The position numbers and the translations under genes were made by a program. Below are positions 9,021 through 18,413 of a stretch of 64,000 bases of DNA, piece by piece. Below the pieces are notes generated by a model. That model had not been told where the DNA came from, searched no databases, and saw nothing but the letters and a program-made list of their open reading frames with translations. Origin of the DNA: Zygotorulaspora mrakii (taxonomy: Eukaryota > Ascomycota > Saccharomycetes > Saccharomycetales > Saccharomycetaceae); NCBI RefSeq assembly GCF_013402915.1, contig NC_050721.1:620001-684000 (forward strand). Reading direction: 5' to 3'. How positions within the stretch are numbered: position 1 is the stretch's first letter; the number at the start of each line of letters is the position of its first letter.

Positions 9021-9857
9021 TTATTGGTACAGCAATTTATTCAATCTTAAATTTTTTGGTATGATCACAAACATGACAATAGGACAAATATAACCCATGG
9101 CGCAGCCAATAATTTTTTCCAGGACAGTATGGTAGTATATCGAGGTTACCATTAGTATTACAATCCACATGATAAGTACACTTACTGTGCAACCGACAAT
9201 TGCCTGGCACCATGTGTTGAGCGCGAATTGAAGTTCTTGTTCCACAATGTAATGTCGAAGTTGTTGCAGTTCAAGCCACAGAATCATGCTTATGTTAACC
9301 AAGAAGCAGAAATGACCACTTATATCGAATCCTCCTTCCCATTTACCACCATTCGCTTTGCATCTTTCTGCTGATCTTATCTTACTGCCGCTAGAGCACG
9401 AACCTCCAGTAAGAATGAAAGTCCTATCTATAATGAAAAAAATAAGTAGCAGCAGGACGTTTTTTAGAATGATCTTGCTCACATATTGTTTAATGCAACC
9501 TTTAACAGGATTACGGCCTATCATTCTTGCATCTCGAGGTAAATCTGCGGAGATACGACTTTCAAGATATGTTCGTGCGACGGCCAATCCAATAAACAGA
9601 AATGTCCAAATCAAGTTACCTTTGTATGCAAAGATCTGATTGATCATGTTCCCGGATTGAAGTAAATACCACTCATTTCTCTGCTTAGAAAGCGTCTCTT
9701 CACCAAGAAGCCATGCTATGGTGCTTCCTACAAATAATTCACTTGGATATATGAAATTTATCCACCTACAGGTTATCTTTGGGACTTTCAAAGCCATTAC
9801 AATTCTTGAGTGGATCTCTAATCTTGTGCTGAGCTCATTATGTCGTTTGTTATTCAT
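9021..9857 (-). CDS. YFT2: FIT-family ER membrane protein Yft2 (acyl-CoA diphosphatase type)
   Basis: 278 residues with about six hydrophobic segments. The FIT signature is clear: GGKWEGGFDISGHFCFL at residues 170-186 with the first catalytic histidine at 182, and SIYYHTVLEK with the second at 243. The family hydrolyses fatty acyl-CoA in the ER and is needed for normal lipid-droplet budding and ER shape. S. cerevisiae has two members, Scs3 (about 380 residues) and Yft2 (about 274). Length and position beside MCM21 identify this as the YFT2 locus. The start at 9857 is the first methionine; Met21 is an alternative. It abuts MCM21 without a gap and shares a 157-bp upstream region with ERG7. Confidence 0.9.
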   Translation of the reverse strand: MNNKRHNELSTRLEIHSRIVMALKVPKITCRWINFIYPSELFVGSTIAWLLGEETLSKQRNEWYLLQSGNMINQIFAYKGNLIWTFLFIGLAVARTYLESRISADLPRDARMIGRNPVKGCIKQYVSKIILKNVLLLLIFFIIDRTFILTGGSCSSGSKIRSAERCKANGGKWEGGFDISGHFCFLVNISMILWLELQQLRHYIVEQELQFALNTWCQAIVGCTVSVLIMWIVILMVTSIYYHTVLEKIIGCAMGYICPIVMFVIIPKNLRLNKLLYQ

Positions 9858-9927
9858 TCGTTAAAGGTTACAGTGCAACTGCAATGTTTTTATCATCGCG
9901 ATATATTTCGGTGTTCGCTCGTTAAAG
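9858..9927. promoter_or_regulatory. Repeated TCGTTAAAG motif between YFT2 and ERG7
   Basis: The 9-mer TCGTTAAAG occurs at 9858-9866 and again at 9919-9927 in the short region between two divergent ER-lipid genes. It loosely resembles the sterol-response core bound by Upc2/Ecm22 (TCGTATA/TCGTTTA). Regulatory meaning is a guess. Confidence 0.25.
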
Positions 9928-10014
9928 ATTGGCAGCATCAAATCACTAAAACTTGATTTAGCTCGAGAAATTCATGCCATTGAGTACCAATAATTATCCA
10001 AAGGGTATCTGACG

Positions 10015-12210
10015 ATGGCTAGATATTATTCCGACGAACTTGGATTGGAAAGAACCGACCCGTATTTATGGAGACTGCGGACTGATGAACTTGGTCGTGA
10101 GAGTTGGGAATATCTGTTGCCCGAAGAAGCCTCCAAAGAACCACAGTCAACTTTTACGCAATGGCTTCTCAAACTCCCAGAGTTTCCTACCCCAGAACCA
10201 GAGATATACAACGGTGTCGATGGATTTACAGCCAAAAATGCCTATGAGAACGGTGCTTCTTTTTTCAAGCTTTTGCAAGATCCTGAATCGGGTATATTCC
10301 CTTGTCAGTATAAGGGCCCCATGTTCTTAACAATTGGCTATGTGGCTGTAAATTATGCTGCAGGAATCGAAATTCCTAGGCATGAAAAACTAGAGCTAAT
10401 GCGGTACATTGTAAACACAGCTCATCCTGTTGATGGTGGCTGGGGCTTACATTCAGAGGACAAATCAACTGTATTTGGTACTGTCCTGAACTACGTGAAT
10501 CTTCGCCTACTGGGGCTCCCAACAGATCATCCTGTTTGTACCAGAGCTAGAGAAACTCTGTTGAAATTAGGAGGGGCCACTGGTGCGCCTCATTGGGGAA
10601 AGGTATGGCTGAGCATTTTAAACCTCTATAAGTGGGAAGGTGTAAATCCGGCACCTCCGGAAACTTGGATGCTTCCTTACTGGATGTCTATTCATCCCGG
10701 TAGATGGTGGGTACACACAAGAGGCGTTTATTTACCTATCAGTTATTTATCCTTGGTTGGATATTCTTGTAAACTCGATCCACTACTAAGAGAGTTGAGA
10801 GACGAGATTTACACAAAACCTTTTCAGAGCATTGATTTCAGCCAGAACAGAAACAACGTTTGTGGTGTTGACTTGTATTATCCGCATTCATCTCTTCTTG
10901 ATGTTACTAATAACGTACTTGTATTCTATGAAAAATATTTGAGACCAAGATGGTTGAAAGAAAAAGCCAAATCAAGAGTCTATGATCTCATCAAAAAAGA
11001 GATTGCAAACACCAACTTTCTATGTATCGCTCCAGTCAACCAGGCATTTTGTGCATTGGTCACCTTAATTGAAGAGGGTGCTGAGTCTGAAAATTTCAAA
11101 GGGTTCCAGTATAGATTCAAAGACGCATTGTTTCATGGTCCACAGGGTATGACGATAATGGGCACAAACGGTGTCCAAACGTGGGACTGTGCTTTCACCA
11201 TTCAGTACTTTTTTGTGGCTGGGCTAGCCGAAAGACCAGAATACCACGATACCATAAAGGCTGCTTATAAGTTCCTTTGCCGTACGCAATTTGATACTGA
11301 ATGTCTTCCTGGAAGTTTTAGAGATTCTCGTATTGGTGCATGGGGATTCTCCACAAAGACACAGGGTTACACTGTTTCGGACTGTACAGCAGAGTCTGTG
11401 AAGGCAATAATTATGGTGAGAAACTCTCCGTCCTTCGAGTACCTTCTCGACGAAATAACAGATCAAAGATTATGTAAGGCTATAGACGTCTTGTTAGACT
11501 TGCAGAATTTAGGAGAGTTCGAGTATGGGTCCTTTGCAACTTACGAAAAGATTAAGGCTCCTTTAGCTATGGAGAAACTGAATCCAGCTGAGGTTTTTGG
11601 AAACATCATGGTTGAGTTTCCATACGTTGAATGCACGGACTCTTGCGTGCTTGGTCTGACTTACTTTCATCGCTACTACGATTATCGTAAAGAGGAGATT
11701 TCTCGTCGTATAAAGATCGCTACTGATTATATCAAAAAATCGCAGCAGAGTGACGGTGGTTGGTATGGCTGCTGGGGTATTTGTTTTACGTATGCTGGTA
11801 TGTTTGCCATGGAAGCCCTTCATTCTGTCGGAGAAAATTATAGCAACTCTGAGTATGTCAGAAAAGGTTGTGATTTCTTTGTTACCAGACAAATGGATGA
11901 TGGTGGTTGGGGTGAATCAATGAAATCAAGCGAATTGCACACTTATGTCAACAGCCAAAGGTCTCTTGTTGTGCAAACCTCGTGGGTTTTGATTGCACTT
12001 CTTTTAGCCAAGTATCCTAATAGAAGTGTGATTGAATCAGGAATCAAACTTTTGAAAAACAGACAGCTTTCCTCGGGCGAGTGGGAATACGAAAGTGTTG
12101 AAGGTGTGTTCAACCACTCCTGCGCTATTGAATATCCAAGCTATAGATTCCTGTTCCCAATAAAAGCATTGGGGCTTTACTGCAAAATTTATGGTGACAA
12201 TGCACTTTAG
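10015..12210 (+). CDS. ERG7: Lanosterol synthase (oxidosqualene cyclase) Erg7
   Basis: 731 residues, the same length as the S. cerevisiae enzyme. The catalytic motif VSDCTAESVK places the protonating aspartate at residue 456. Repeated QW motifs of the terpene-cyclase alpha/alpha barrel are visible, for example around residues 570-590 (QQSDGGWYGCW) and 620-635 (QMDDGGWGES). The N-terminal third has the usual LWRLRTDELGRESW opening. It cyclises 2,3-oxidosqualene to lanosterol, the first sterol of ergosterol synthesis, on ER or lipid-droplet membranes. It is divergent from YFT2 and convergent with SWA2 (62 bp between stops). No frameshift or missing catalytic residue. Confidence 0.98.
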   Translation: MARYYSDELGLERTDPYLWRLRTDELGRESWEYLLPEEASKEPQSTFTQWLLKLPEFPTPEPEIYNGVDGFTAKNAYENGASFFKLLQDPESGIFPCQYKGPMFLTIGYVAVNYAAGIEIPRHEKLELMRYIVNTAHPVDGGWGLHSEDKSTVFGTVLNYVNLRLLGLPTDHPVCTRARETLLKLGGATGAPHWGKVWLSILNLYKWEGVNPAPPETWMLPYWMSIHPGRWWVHTRGVYLPISYLSLVGYSCKLDPLLRELRDEIYTKPFQSIDFSQNRNNVCGVDLYYPHSSLLDVTNNVLVFYEKYLRPRWLKEKAKSRVYDLIKKEIANTNFLCIAPVNQAFCALVTLIEEGAESENFKGFQYRFKDALFHGPQGMTIMGTNGVQTWDCAFTIQYFFVAGLAERPEYHDTIKAAYKFLCRTQFDTECLPGSFRDSRIGAWGFSTKTQGYTVSDCTAESVKAIIMVRNSPSFEYLLDEITDQRLCKAIDVLLDLQNLGEFEYGSFATYEKIKAPLAMEKLNPAEVFGNIMVEFPYVECTDSCVLGLTYFHRYYDYRKEEISRRIKIATDYIKKSQQSDGGWYGCWGICFTYAGMFAMEALHSVGENYSNSEYVRKGCDFFVTRQMDDGGWGESMKSSELHTYVNSQRSLVVQTSWVLIALLLAKYPNRSVIESGIKLLKNRQLSSGEWEYESVEGVFNHSCAIEYPSYRFLFPIKALGLYCKIYGDNAL

Positions 12211-12272
12211 TTGGGGTACATATTAGTATTTATTTTTTTCTATCTCAACTATCTGATGGTTATATAGAAATG

Positions 12273-14192
12273 TTAGTTCATCTTATTCTCCAGCTTGAAC
12301 TTTTCCCACGCAACACTAAGTACGCTAAAAATGTTTTCGGCTATCATTTTCTGCTCCAATCCCAAAGAAGCTGGAATTTTATCAGGATGTGTCCTAGCGA
12401 CCGCTTTCATGTAGGCAATTTTCACTTTTCTTGGCATGACCAGATCTGATGGCGCTACTTGCTTCCAGTCAGACCAAGTCAGGATGCTTGACAGATTCGA
12501 TAATAGATGACGGATGTTATCACCTTTACCACTTTTCCATGCTTCAATGCGTTCGAAAACAACATCGTATAGTTGACCCCTTTCGGATTCTAGCTTTTCG
12601 TTTTGTTTATTCTCTTCTTTTAGTCTTTCCACATTTTCATATGTTTTGGAGGAGCGGGGCTCTTTTTTGGTTTTGATAATCGGGGTTTCTGCTGCCTTCT
12701 GTATATTACTTCTTTTGTTTTGTTGTTTCGATTTCTGGGGATTCAGAAAGTGTTGGCATCTCCTTTTACCTGCCATCACCTTATCACTGAAAAAATTATA
12801 GTCGATTAACGACTGATATGATTCCAAAGCCTCTTGGTAGTTTTCAATATGTTCAAAAGCCTCTGCACGCCTTGTGAGAAGTTTGGGCCACATTTCCTTG
12901 TACGTCCTAACTGGATCACTATTCGGTATTGGGTTGGTCCACACTTTGCGATCCTTAGAAAACAATTCCAGTGCTGTATCACAATCATGAATGATCTTTT
13001 TGTATTCACCAAGTTTAAGTTGAGAGGCTGTGATATTCGAATAAGCGATTATACGCAAAGAATGATCATTCGGCAAAGAATTTAGCGATTTTTGGTAGCT
13101 GTGCAGTGCAGAGATGTAATCACCGTTTTTGAAAAATTCTGATGCATGACTTTTGAACTCATTGTAACCCGATAGTTCGATATCTGATATCTGCTGAACG
13201 GATAGCGGGGTGTGATCCTTATCGAGTGGGAATTCCTGGTGCGAGTCAAAATCTAGTAGAGTTTCCTCCACAGTTGCTTCCAGCGGAGGCTGCGCAACTT
13301 CAGTCTTTTTTTGAAAAACTTCAAACACTTCCTCCTCATTATGAGTTTCGCGTTGCACCGGCTCAGGCTGCAGAATTTCTTGCTTAGTATCCGTATATAC
13401 CTTACCAACCACTGTAGTAGAATCCTTCTCCTCCAAGTTCCGATATCGGCTCATTCTATCTTGCTCCTCTGGAAAGTTCGTCAATTGGTCAACAATCTGC
13501 TTCCCTTTATTCAAAAAATCAGAAGCCATTGAAAAGAACCCATCAGAGCTCCTTCCACTATCAAGCAAGCTGGAAAATGAGCCGGAAGCATTTTTTGATG
13601 TGTTTTGCTCGCCAAATCCATTCGGAGATGGCATGAGTGACTGTGCGGCCCTCTTCTGCGTGCTTTTTTTCACCATGTCTTCATACAGCAAACCTCTTTC
13701 GTGAAGTGCAAGGGCACGATTGATTGAATACCCCAGTGACATGAGCCTCGCTACCTCCATGTCCCTGACCTCATCCACCACTTCAGACTGTAGCACTGTT
13801 GCTGGCTCCACATTTGATAGGGCACCACCTTCTTGCAGACCAGGAATCTGCTCAAACACGCTAAATGCGGCATCAAGATCGTCCTGAACACCCGAAACTT
13901 GGTGAGCTTGCTCGCTTACGGTGCCCTGTGGATTTCGTTGTCCTGGCCCTGTGAATCCAAACACATCATCCAAATCATTGCGTCCATCTGCCTCACTGAC
14001 TTCAATAGAAAGACCTCTATACGATAGATCCTCCCCGCCGAGCTTTGACGGTACCATGGGCTTCAAAGAAGACATCACTGTCGGTCTACCCTGGGCTTTC
14101 GATCTTGTGTTGGAATCCGCATCACCTTTGACACACTCTTTCCTCGGCTCGTTCTTGAACGTATCCAGTAAACTAGCAAATGGATCGGACAT
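12273..14192 (-). CDS. SWA2: Auxilin-like clathrin-uncoating J-protein Swa2
   Basis: 639 residues. The opening MSDPFASLLDTF and later DPF-like and LLDFD stretches suit clathrin or adaptor binding. A UBA domain lies at about 135-175 (VARLMSLGYSINRALALHER). TPR repeats follow at about 340-470 (FKSHASEFFKNGDYISALHS). A C-terminal J domain at about 565-639 carries the HPD triad at 602-604. This order (clathrin-binding segment, UBA, TPR, J) is specific to yeast Swa2/Aux1, which recruits Hsp70 to strip clathrin from vesicles and also acts in cortical ER inheritance. In S. cerevisiae SWA2 neighbours DAD4; here NOP10 lies between them, as expected if two ancestral blocks interleave. Divergent from NOP10 with 224 bp between starts. 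Confidence 0.95.
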   Translation of the reverse strand: MSDPFASLLDTFKNEPRKECVKGDADSNTRSKAQGRPTVMSSLKPMVPSKLGGEDLSYRGLSIEVSEADGRNDLDDVFGFTGPGQRNPQGTVSEQAHQVSGVQDDLDAAFSVFEQIPGLQEGGALSNVEPATVLQSEVVDEVRDMEVARLMSLGYSINRALALHERGLLYEDMVKKSTQKRAAQSLMPSPNGFGEQNTSKNASGSFSSLLDSGRSSDGFFSMASDFLNKGKQIVDQLTNFPEEQDRMSRYRNLEEKDSTTVVGKVYTDTKQEILQPEPVQRETHNEEEVFEVFQKKTEVAQPPLEATVEETLLDFDSHQEFPLDKDHTPLSVQQISDIELSGYNEFKSHASEFFKNGDYISALHSYQKSLNSLPNDHSLRIIAYSNITASQLKLGEYKKIIHDCDTALELFSKDRKVWTNPIPNSDPVRTYKEMWPKLLTRRAEAFEHIENYQEALESYQSLIDYNFFSDKVMAGKRRCQHFLNPQKSKQQNKRSNIQKAAETPIIKTKKEPRSSKTYENVERLKEENKQNEKLESERGQLYDVVFERIEAWKSGKGDNIRHLLSNLSSILTWSDWKQVAPSDLVMPRKVKIAYMKAVARTHPDKIPASLGLEQKMIAENIFSVLSVAWEKFKLENKMN

Positions 14193-14349
14193 ATTGAGAG
14201 CTCCAATTGAGCTCCAATCAACCTCAAACGATTGCTATCCCGTTCTATCAGGTGGTCTTGTAGGTATTATGGTCTTAAAAACAATCACCTTTCACGGATC
14301 AAATTTTTTAAAATGCAAGACAAAAATATGGTCAAGTTCTGAGATGTCG

Positions 14350-14358
14350 ACGATGAGC
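14350..14358 (+). promoter_or_regulatory. PAC-like element upstream of NOP10
   Basis: ACGATGAGC, one mismatch from the PAC core GCGATGAGC of ribosome-biogenesis promoters, 59 bp upstream of the NOP10 start. An A/T stretch AAATTTTTT at 14301-14309 could act as an RRPE-like partner. Confidence 0.4.
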
Positions 14359-14416
14359 AGACTCATATTATAGAATGTAGTTGATAAATAGGATCACATC
14401 ATAACAATATATAGCG

Positions 14417-14593
14417 ATGCATCTGATGTTCACTTTGGGGCCAGATGGCAAGAGGATCTATACTTTGAAGAAGACCACCGCTGAAGGTGAAATCACAAAA
14501 TCTGCTCACCCAGCAAGATTCTCACCTGACGACAAGTACTCCAGACAGAGAGTAACTTTGAAGAAGAGATTCGGCTTATTGCCTACCCAATAG
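14417..14593 (+). CDS. NOP10: H/ACA snoRNP protein Nop10
   Basis: A 58-residue frame starting [19 protein letters not shown] and ending [10 protein letters not shown], the exact length of S. cerevisiae Nop10 and nearly identical to it along its length. Nop10 is one of four core proteins (with Cbf5, Gar1, Nhp2) of H/ACA snoRNPs, which guide pseudouridylation of rRNA and snRNA in the nucleolus. The yeast and human proteins lack the zinc-binding cysteines of archaeal Nop10, as does this one. Codon use looks biased as in highly expressed genes (GGT, AAG). It sits between SWA2 and DAD4 and is easily missed because of its size. The PAC-like promoter motif suits its role. Confidence 0.97.
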   Translation: MHLMFTLGPDGKRIYTLKKTTAEGEITKSAHPARFSPDDKYSRQRVTLKKRFGLLPTQ

Positions 14594-14689
14594 AGGGTGG
14601 TGCTATATTGTACATTAGACTGAACACAGTATATATTATGTAAAAACGCTAATAGACGTTTTTTTTTTTCTTCTTTGGTTCGTGTTCTT

Positions 14690-14908
14690 TCACAGAGGAG
14701 GCTTTCTGTTGCCCGTTGCATTTAGATTGAACTGAATACTATTGTGATAGTTTTCGCATATTTGGCCCATTATCTCCAAGTTGCGGTTTTTCGTATTGAT
14801 GCTATCTAGCTCTTGATTGAGCGTAGTCACGCTCTGGTTTAATTTTTCGATGTTTCCAACTATTCTTGAGAGAATGTTGACTTGAACTTGTTCATACGGG
14901 TTTTCCAT
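14690..14908 (-). CDS. DAD4: DASH/Dam1 complex subunit Dad4
   Basis: 72 residues when started at MENPYEQVQVNILSRI, matching the usual length of Dad4. An in-frame ATG five codons upstream (14923) would give 77. The protein is a short helical coiled coil with NLEIMGQICENYHNSIQFNL near the middle and KPPL at the C-terminus, both characteristic. Dad4 is one of ten subunits of the DASH ring that couples kinetochores to microtubule plus ends. It is convergent with NOP10 (96 bp between stops), and a run of T at about 14660-14670 may help 3'-end formation. Its S. cerevisiae neighbour is SWA2. Confidence 0.95.
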   Translation of the reverse strand: MENPYEQVQVNILSRIVGNIEKLNQSVTTLNQELDSINTKNRNLEIMGQICENYHNSIQFNLNATGNRKPPL

Positions 14909-15241
14909 CGCGGTTGAGACCATTAGAGACAGTTCAAACAGGTCAAACTCGCCAAATCTTCTCTTTTTTGTCCCGTTTTCACTGGGCTGAGCTTATGTTC
15001 GTAGTTCCGTTGCTATCATGTGGGCAAACTCGTCATGGAAACTAAACGAAGAGACTGAATACTGGAAAAAAAGGTTGAAAGATTGAAAATTGAAATGCCA
15101 AGCGATCGTAATTAAAGAGTAATACAGTTTGGATCTGGACAATTCAGCTGATTGACATTGAAACAGGCCCATTCGCTGCCTCAAGAAAAGCATTGACCTT
15201 TTTTTCGTTTGGTCAAGAGTTGATTTCTTACTTGCGGCAGA
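14909..15241. other. Divergent intergenic region DAD4 / OSH3
   Basis: 333 bp holding both promoters. A minus-strand open frame crosses it into OSH3 but has no family features. Nothing else seen. Confidence 0.5.
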
Positions 15242-18124
15242 ATGGAAACGATTGATATTCAAAATCGGTCCTTTGTGGTAAGATGGCTGAAGGGTTCTCG
15301 AGGGGATGTCATTAATTACCAAGTCAAGCCTTTAAAGAAATCTATTGAGCTAGGGATCTACAAGAGACCGAAGCAAAGTGTGGATGGTCATTTTGGATCT
15401 CAGGTCCACATTGCTCCGGACACCAAGACGCTGTTGAACTATACAACGCGATCACTATTGCAAAGAAACAATTCGATGAGTGCTGTGGACGATACACATA
15501 CGTCGGTAAATGATGGCCATCACCATGGCCATCAAAATGGTCACGGTAGTTCGGTGTCTACGCCTTCGTCTACGGAATCGAAAAAGCTTCATGGCTCGGT
15601 ATCGTTGAGCGATATTCAACAACAGTCACAAGAGCTTCCATTACGTGAGAGGCTCATTAGTTCCGGTTTTACAATGGTCAAGTCGATGGGTAGCATATCC
15701 GGCAACAAGATGATTCAAGGCGAGCTTGAAGTTAAGGATGAGGAGTATTATTACGCTTTCATATTAGATAACACCTCTGCCAAAAACGCCAAAAAAAAGG
15801 TTCTATTCAAAGCGGCGATTACCAATAATGACGACACCCATTCATTGGTTAGTAATAGGTACTCCTTTTCTTCAGATTCAACTCCAAAAAGCGCGGTCAA
15901 ACCAAAGCATGACGATCCGCTAAGTGTAAGCAATGGGAGATATTTACAAGGGTTTCTGTTGAAGAAAAGAAGGAAAAAATTGCAAGGATTCAAAAAAAGA
16001 TTCTTTTCTCTGGATTACAAGTATGGAACTCTATCATATTATTTGAACGATCATAATCAGACATGCCGTGGTGAGATTGTCATTAATTTAGCGACCGTTA
16101 GTGCAAATAAAAAAGATAAATTAATTATTATAGACTCTGGAATGGAAATTTGGGCTCTGAAAGGCAAAGATACACTATCCTGGGAAGTATGGGTAGATGC
16201 ATTACAACGTTGTTTCGAAATATCTTTTGAGAAGAAAAAAACTCACAATTTAAACGGCATCAAATACAAAGAAAACGACAATTCCAAAATCCCACATAAG
16301 AGAACTGCAAAAAACGAGGGTCAAAATTTAGAATGGTCACAGGAGAGAGCTTTGCCATACGTTGCTCCGCACGATGAAGTTTATAATAAGCTTGAAGTGA
16401 ATATCAAACTGATTCAGCAAAGAGTTGAACAATGCCGGAGAGAATCAGCTAATTATATTCTTAAGGATGATCTCAGAAAAAATCAGTTTGCTTCGGTGGC
16501 TTCAGCCTCGTCCTCCCTTGATCATGAGAATTTCAAAGATAGCGAAACTATTGACAAAAACGGTTCTACTGACTCTTTGCATAATTTTGCATCACCAACA
16601 AGTCCTGCTGATAAGGGACACTTGTTGTATCAGAAGCTATTTGAGTTGGAAGTATACCTTGATCATTTTGTGGAACAGACGAAAACTATTCTAGACGACC
16701 ATCAATATATTTCGAAACACAACCAAGAAAGAGAAAAAACTAATACAACCGCATTATCCGTTTTCAGCGATGACGAGTATTTTGATGCTGAAGATGTGAT
16801 AAGCCATGGCGTCATCCTCTTGAACAATGATGAGACCCATGAAGACGTGACTAATAAATTGGACCCAAGAGCCTCAGAATCCGTCAGCGAACTTGAAGAT
16901 GACGACGGCACAGAAGAAGAAATTGAAATGCCGAGTATTGAGCACGAGGAGACTCCCATACAAGGCTCTCCAATTGAAAACAATCTTTATCCACTACCGT
17001 GGGAAGGTATCGTAGAGAGACGGAATGACATTTTGCCGGCTTTCACTTCACCACCTAGCCTTCTGTCTTTCTTAAGGAAAAATGTCGGAAAAGATCTAAG
17101 CTCGGTAGCCATGCCAGTAACGTCAAATGAGCCAATTTCCATTCTGCAGATGATCGCAGAAACATTTGAGTATGCTGATCTTTTAAATAAGGGGACGAAT
17201 ACAGTTAGTACCTCTCAATTGTTGTCATATGTTTCCGCATTTGCTCTGTCGTATCTCTCAGTGCATAGGGATAAGACAAGAGCATTAAGGAAGCCTTTTA
17301 ATCCATTACTGGGAGAGACATATGAACTGGTTAGAGAAGACGTCGGTTTTAGATTAATTGCAGAAAAAGTGTCACATAAACCTCCTGTTTTTGCCTTTCA
17401 TGCAGAACATGAGGATTGGGAATGCAGCTATACAGTCTCGCCTGTCCAAAAATTTTGGGGTAAATCTGTGGAATTGAATAATGAAGGAACCATAAATTTG
17501 AGATATAAAAATAGGAAAGACAGTTTTGAATGGGTACAGCCAACGACAATGCTGAAAAATCTCATAGCCGGTGAAAGATATGTTGAACCAATAAATGAGT
17601 TCGAAATTCTATCTTCAAAGTCTGGCTCTTCAACTATTTCATTCCGTGCAGCCGGTATGTTTGGCGGTAGATCTGAAGATGTTGCTGTTGAGGTCAGGCC
17701 ACACAACGAACCTAAACGAATACTTTCTGGTAAATGGACTGAATCATTAAAGGACTCTCAAGATCAAAGTATTATCTGGAAGGCTGGTAGCCTTGTCAAG
17801 GATAGCAAGAAGAAATACGGTTTTACTGAATTCACCGCTAACCTAAATGAAATAACAGCTGTAGAAAAGGGAAGATTGCCCCCGACGGATAGCAGATTGA
17901 GACCTGATATTAAAGTTTACGAAAATGGAGACATTGACGCTGCCGAATCCTTGAAGCTTGACTTGGAACAAAAACAACGTGACAGACGTACAAAGGGTAT
18001 GGACGTTAAACCAAAATACTTTGAAAAAGTCAGCAGCCGTAAGTGGAAAATCATCCGTGGTCCGAAAGGCTATTGGGAGAGAAGAAAACGGCAGGATTGG
18101 TCAGATATTGAACCTCTGTGGTGA
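15242..18124 (+). CDS. OSH3: Oxysterol-binding protein homologue Osh3
   Basis: 960 residues. The N-terminal GOLD-like domain (about 1-190; FVVRWLKGSRGDVINYQVKP) is specific to the Osh3 branch. A PH domain follows at about 235-330 (QGFLLKKRRKKLQGFKKRFF). An FFAT-type motif EYFDAED at 512-518, in an acidic setting, would bind the ER protein Scs2/VAP. The lipid-transfer domain fills the C-terminal 380 residues. Its signature is EKVSHKPP at 708-715 rather than the usual EQVSHHPP, so the second histidine that contacts PI4P phosphate in other Osh proteins is lysine. Osh3 acts at ER-plasma membrane contacts in PI4P control. The gene is intact, and QNS1 and PPE1 lie further downstream as on S. cerevisiae chromosome VIII. 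Confidence 0.95.
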   Translation: METIDIQNRSFVVRWLKGSRGDVINYQVKPLKKSIELGIYKRPKQSVDGHFGSQVHIAPDTKTLLNYTTRSLLQRNNSMSAVDDTHTSVNDGHHHGHQNGHGSSVSTPSSTESKKLHGSVSLSDIQQQSQELPLRERLISSGFTMVKSMGSISGNKMIQGELEVKDEEYYYAFILDNTSAKNAKKKVLFKAAITNNDDTHSLVSNRYSFSSDSTPKSAVKPKHDDPLSVSNGRYLQGFLLKKRRKKLQGFKKRFFSLDYKYGTLSYYLNDHNQTCRGEIVINLATVSANKKDKLIIIDSGMEIWALKGKDTLSWEVWVDALQRCFEISFEKKKTHNLNGIKYKENDNSKIPHKRTAKNEGQNLEWSQERALPYVAPHDEVYNKLEVNIKLIQQRVEQCRRESANYILKDDLRKNQFASVASASSSLDHENFKDSETIDKNGSTDSLHNFASPTSPADKGHLLYQKLFELEVYLDHFVEQTKTILDDHQYISKHNQEREKTNTTALSVFSDDEYFDAEDVISHGVILLNNDETHEDVTNKLDPRASESVSELEDDDGTEEEIEMPSIEHEETPIQGSPIENNLYPLPWEGIVERRNDILPAFTSPPSLLSFLRKNVGKDLSSVAMPVTSNEPISILQMIAETFEYADLLNKGTNTVSTSQLLSYVSAFALSYLSVHRDKTRALRKPFNPLLGETYELVREDVGFRLIAEKVSHKPPVFAFHAEHEDWECSYTVSPVQKFWGKSVELNNEGTINLRYKNRKDSFEWVQPTTMLKNLIAGERYVEPINEFEILSSKSGSSTISFRAAGMFGGRSEDVAVEVRPHNEPKRILSGKWTESLKDSQDQSIIWKAGSLVKDSKKKYGFTEFTANLNEITAVEKGRLPPTDSRLRPDIKVYENGDIDAAESLKLDLEQKQRDRRTKGMDVKPKYFEKVSSRKWKIIRGPKGYWERRKRQDWSDIEPLW

Positions 18125-18413
18125 ACTTTATATCGCTTCTTTTTGACTATTGTCTCTCTGCATTTAAGAACCTCTAATGATCGTATAATGTATGTATATA
18201 TGTACTCATGAAACATTATTAAAACACAAACTGACAATGTGGCCCTGAACAACTACAAACCAGGTGAAATGAAATATCTCATCATCTTATTTCATTTTTT
18301 TCAAATTCTCAGAGGTCTTATTGGCAATCTGAACAAAGAAAAAACATGCTACTGATAAGATTCTATGCTATGTCTAGAAAAAAGTATAGCAACAATTAAT
18401 ATAGGAGTTAGAT

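Noticed and set aside
14690..14923. Longer Dad4 start at 14923
   Set aside because: Adds five residues absent from the family; Met at 14908 gives the standard 72-residue protein.
14993..15322. 109-codon minus-strand frame between DAD4 and OSH3
   Set aside because: Overlaps the conserved GOLD-domain start of OSH3 on the other strand and has no family features.
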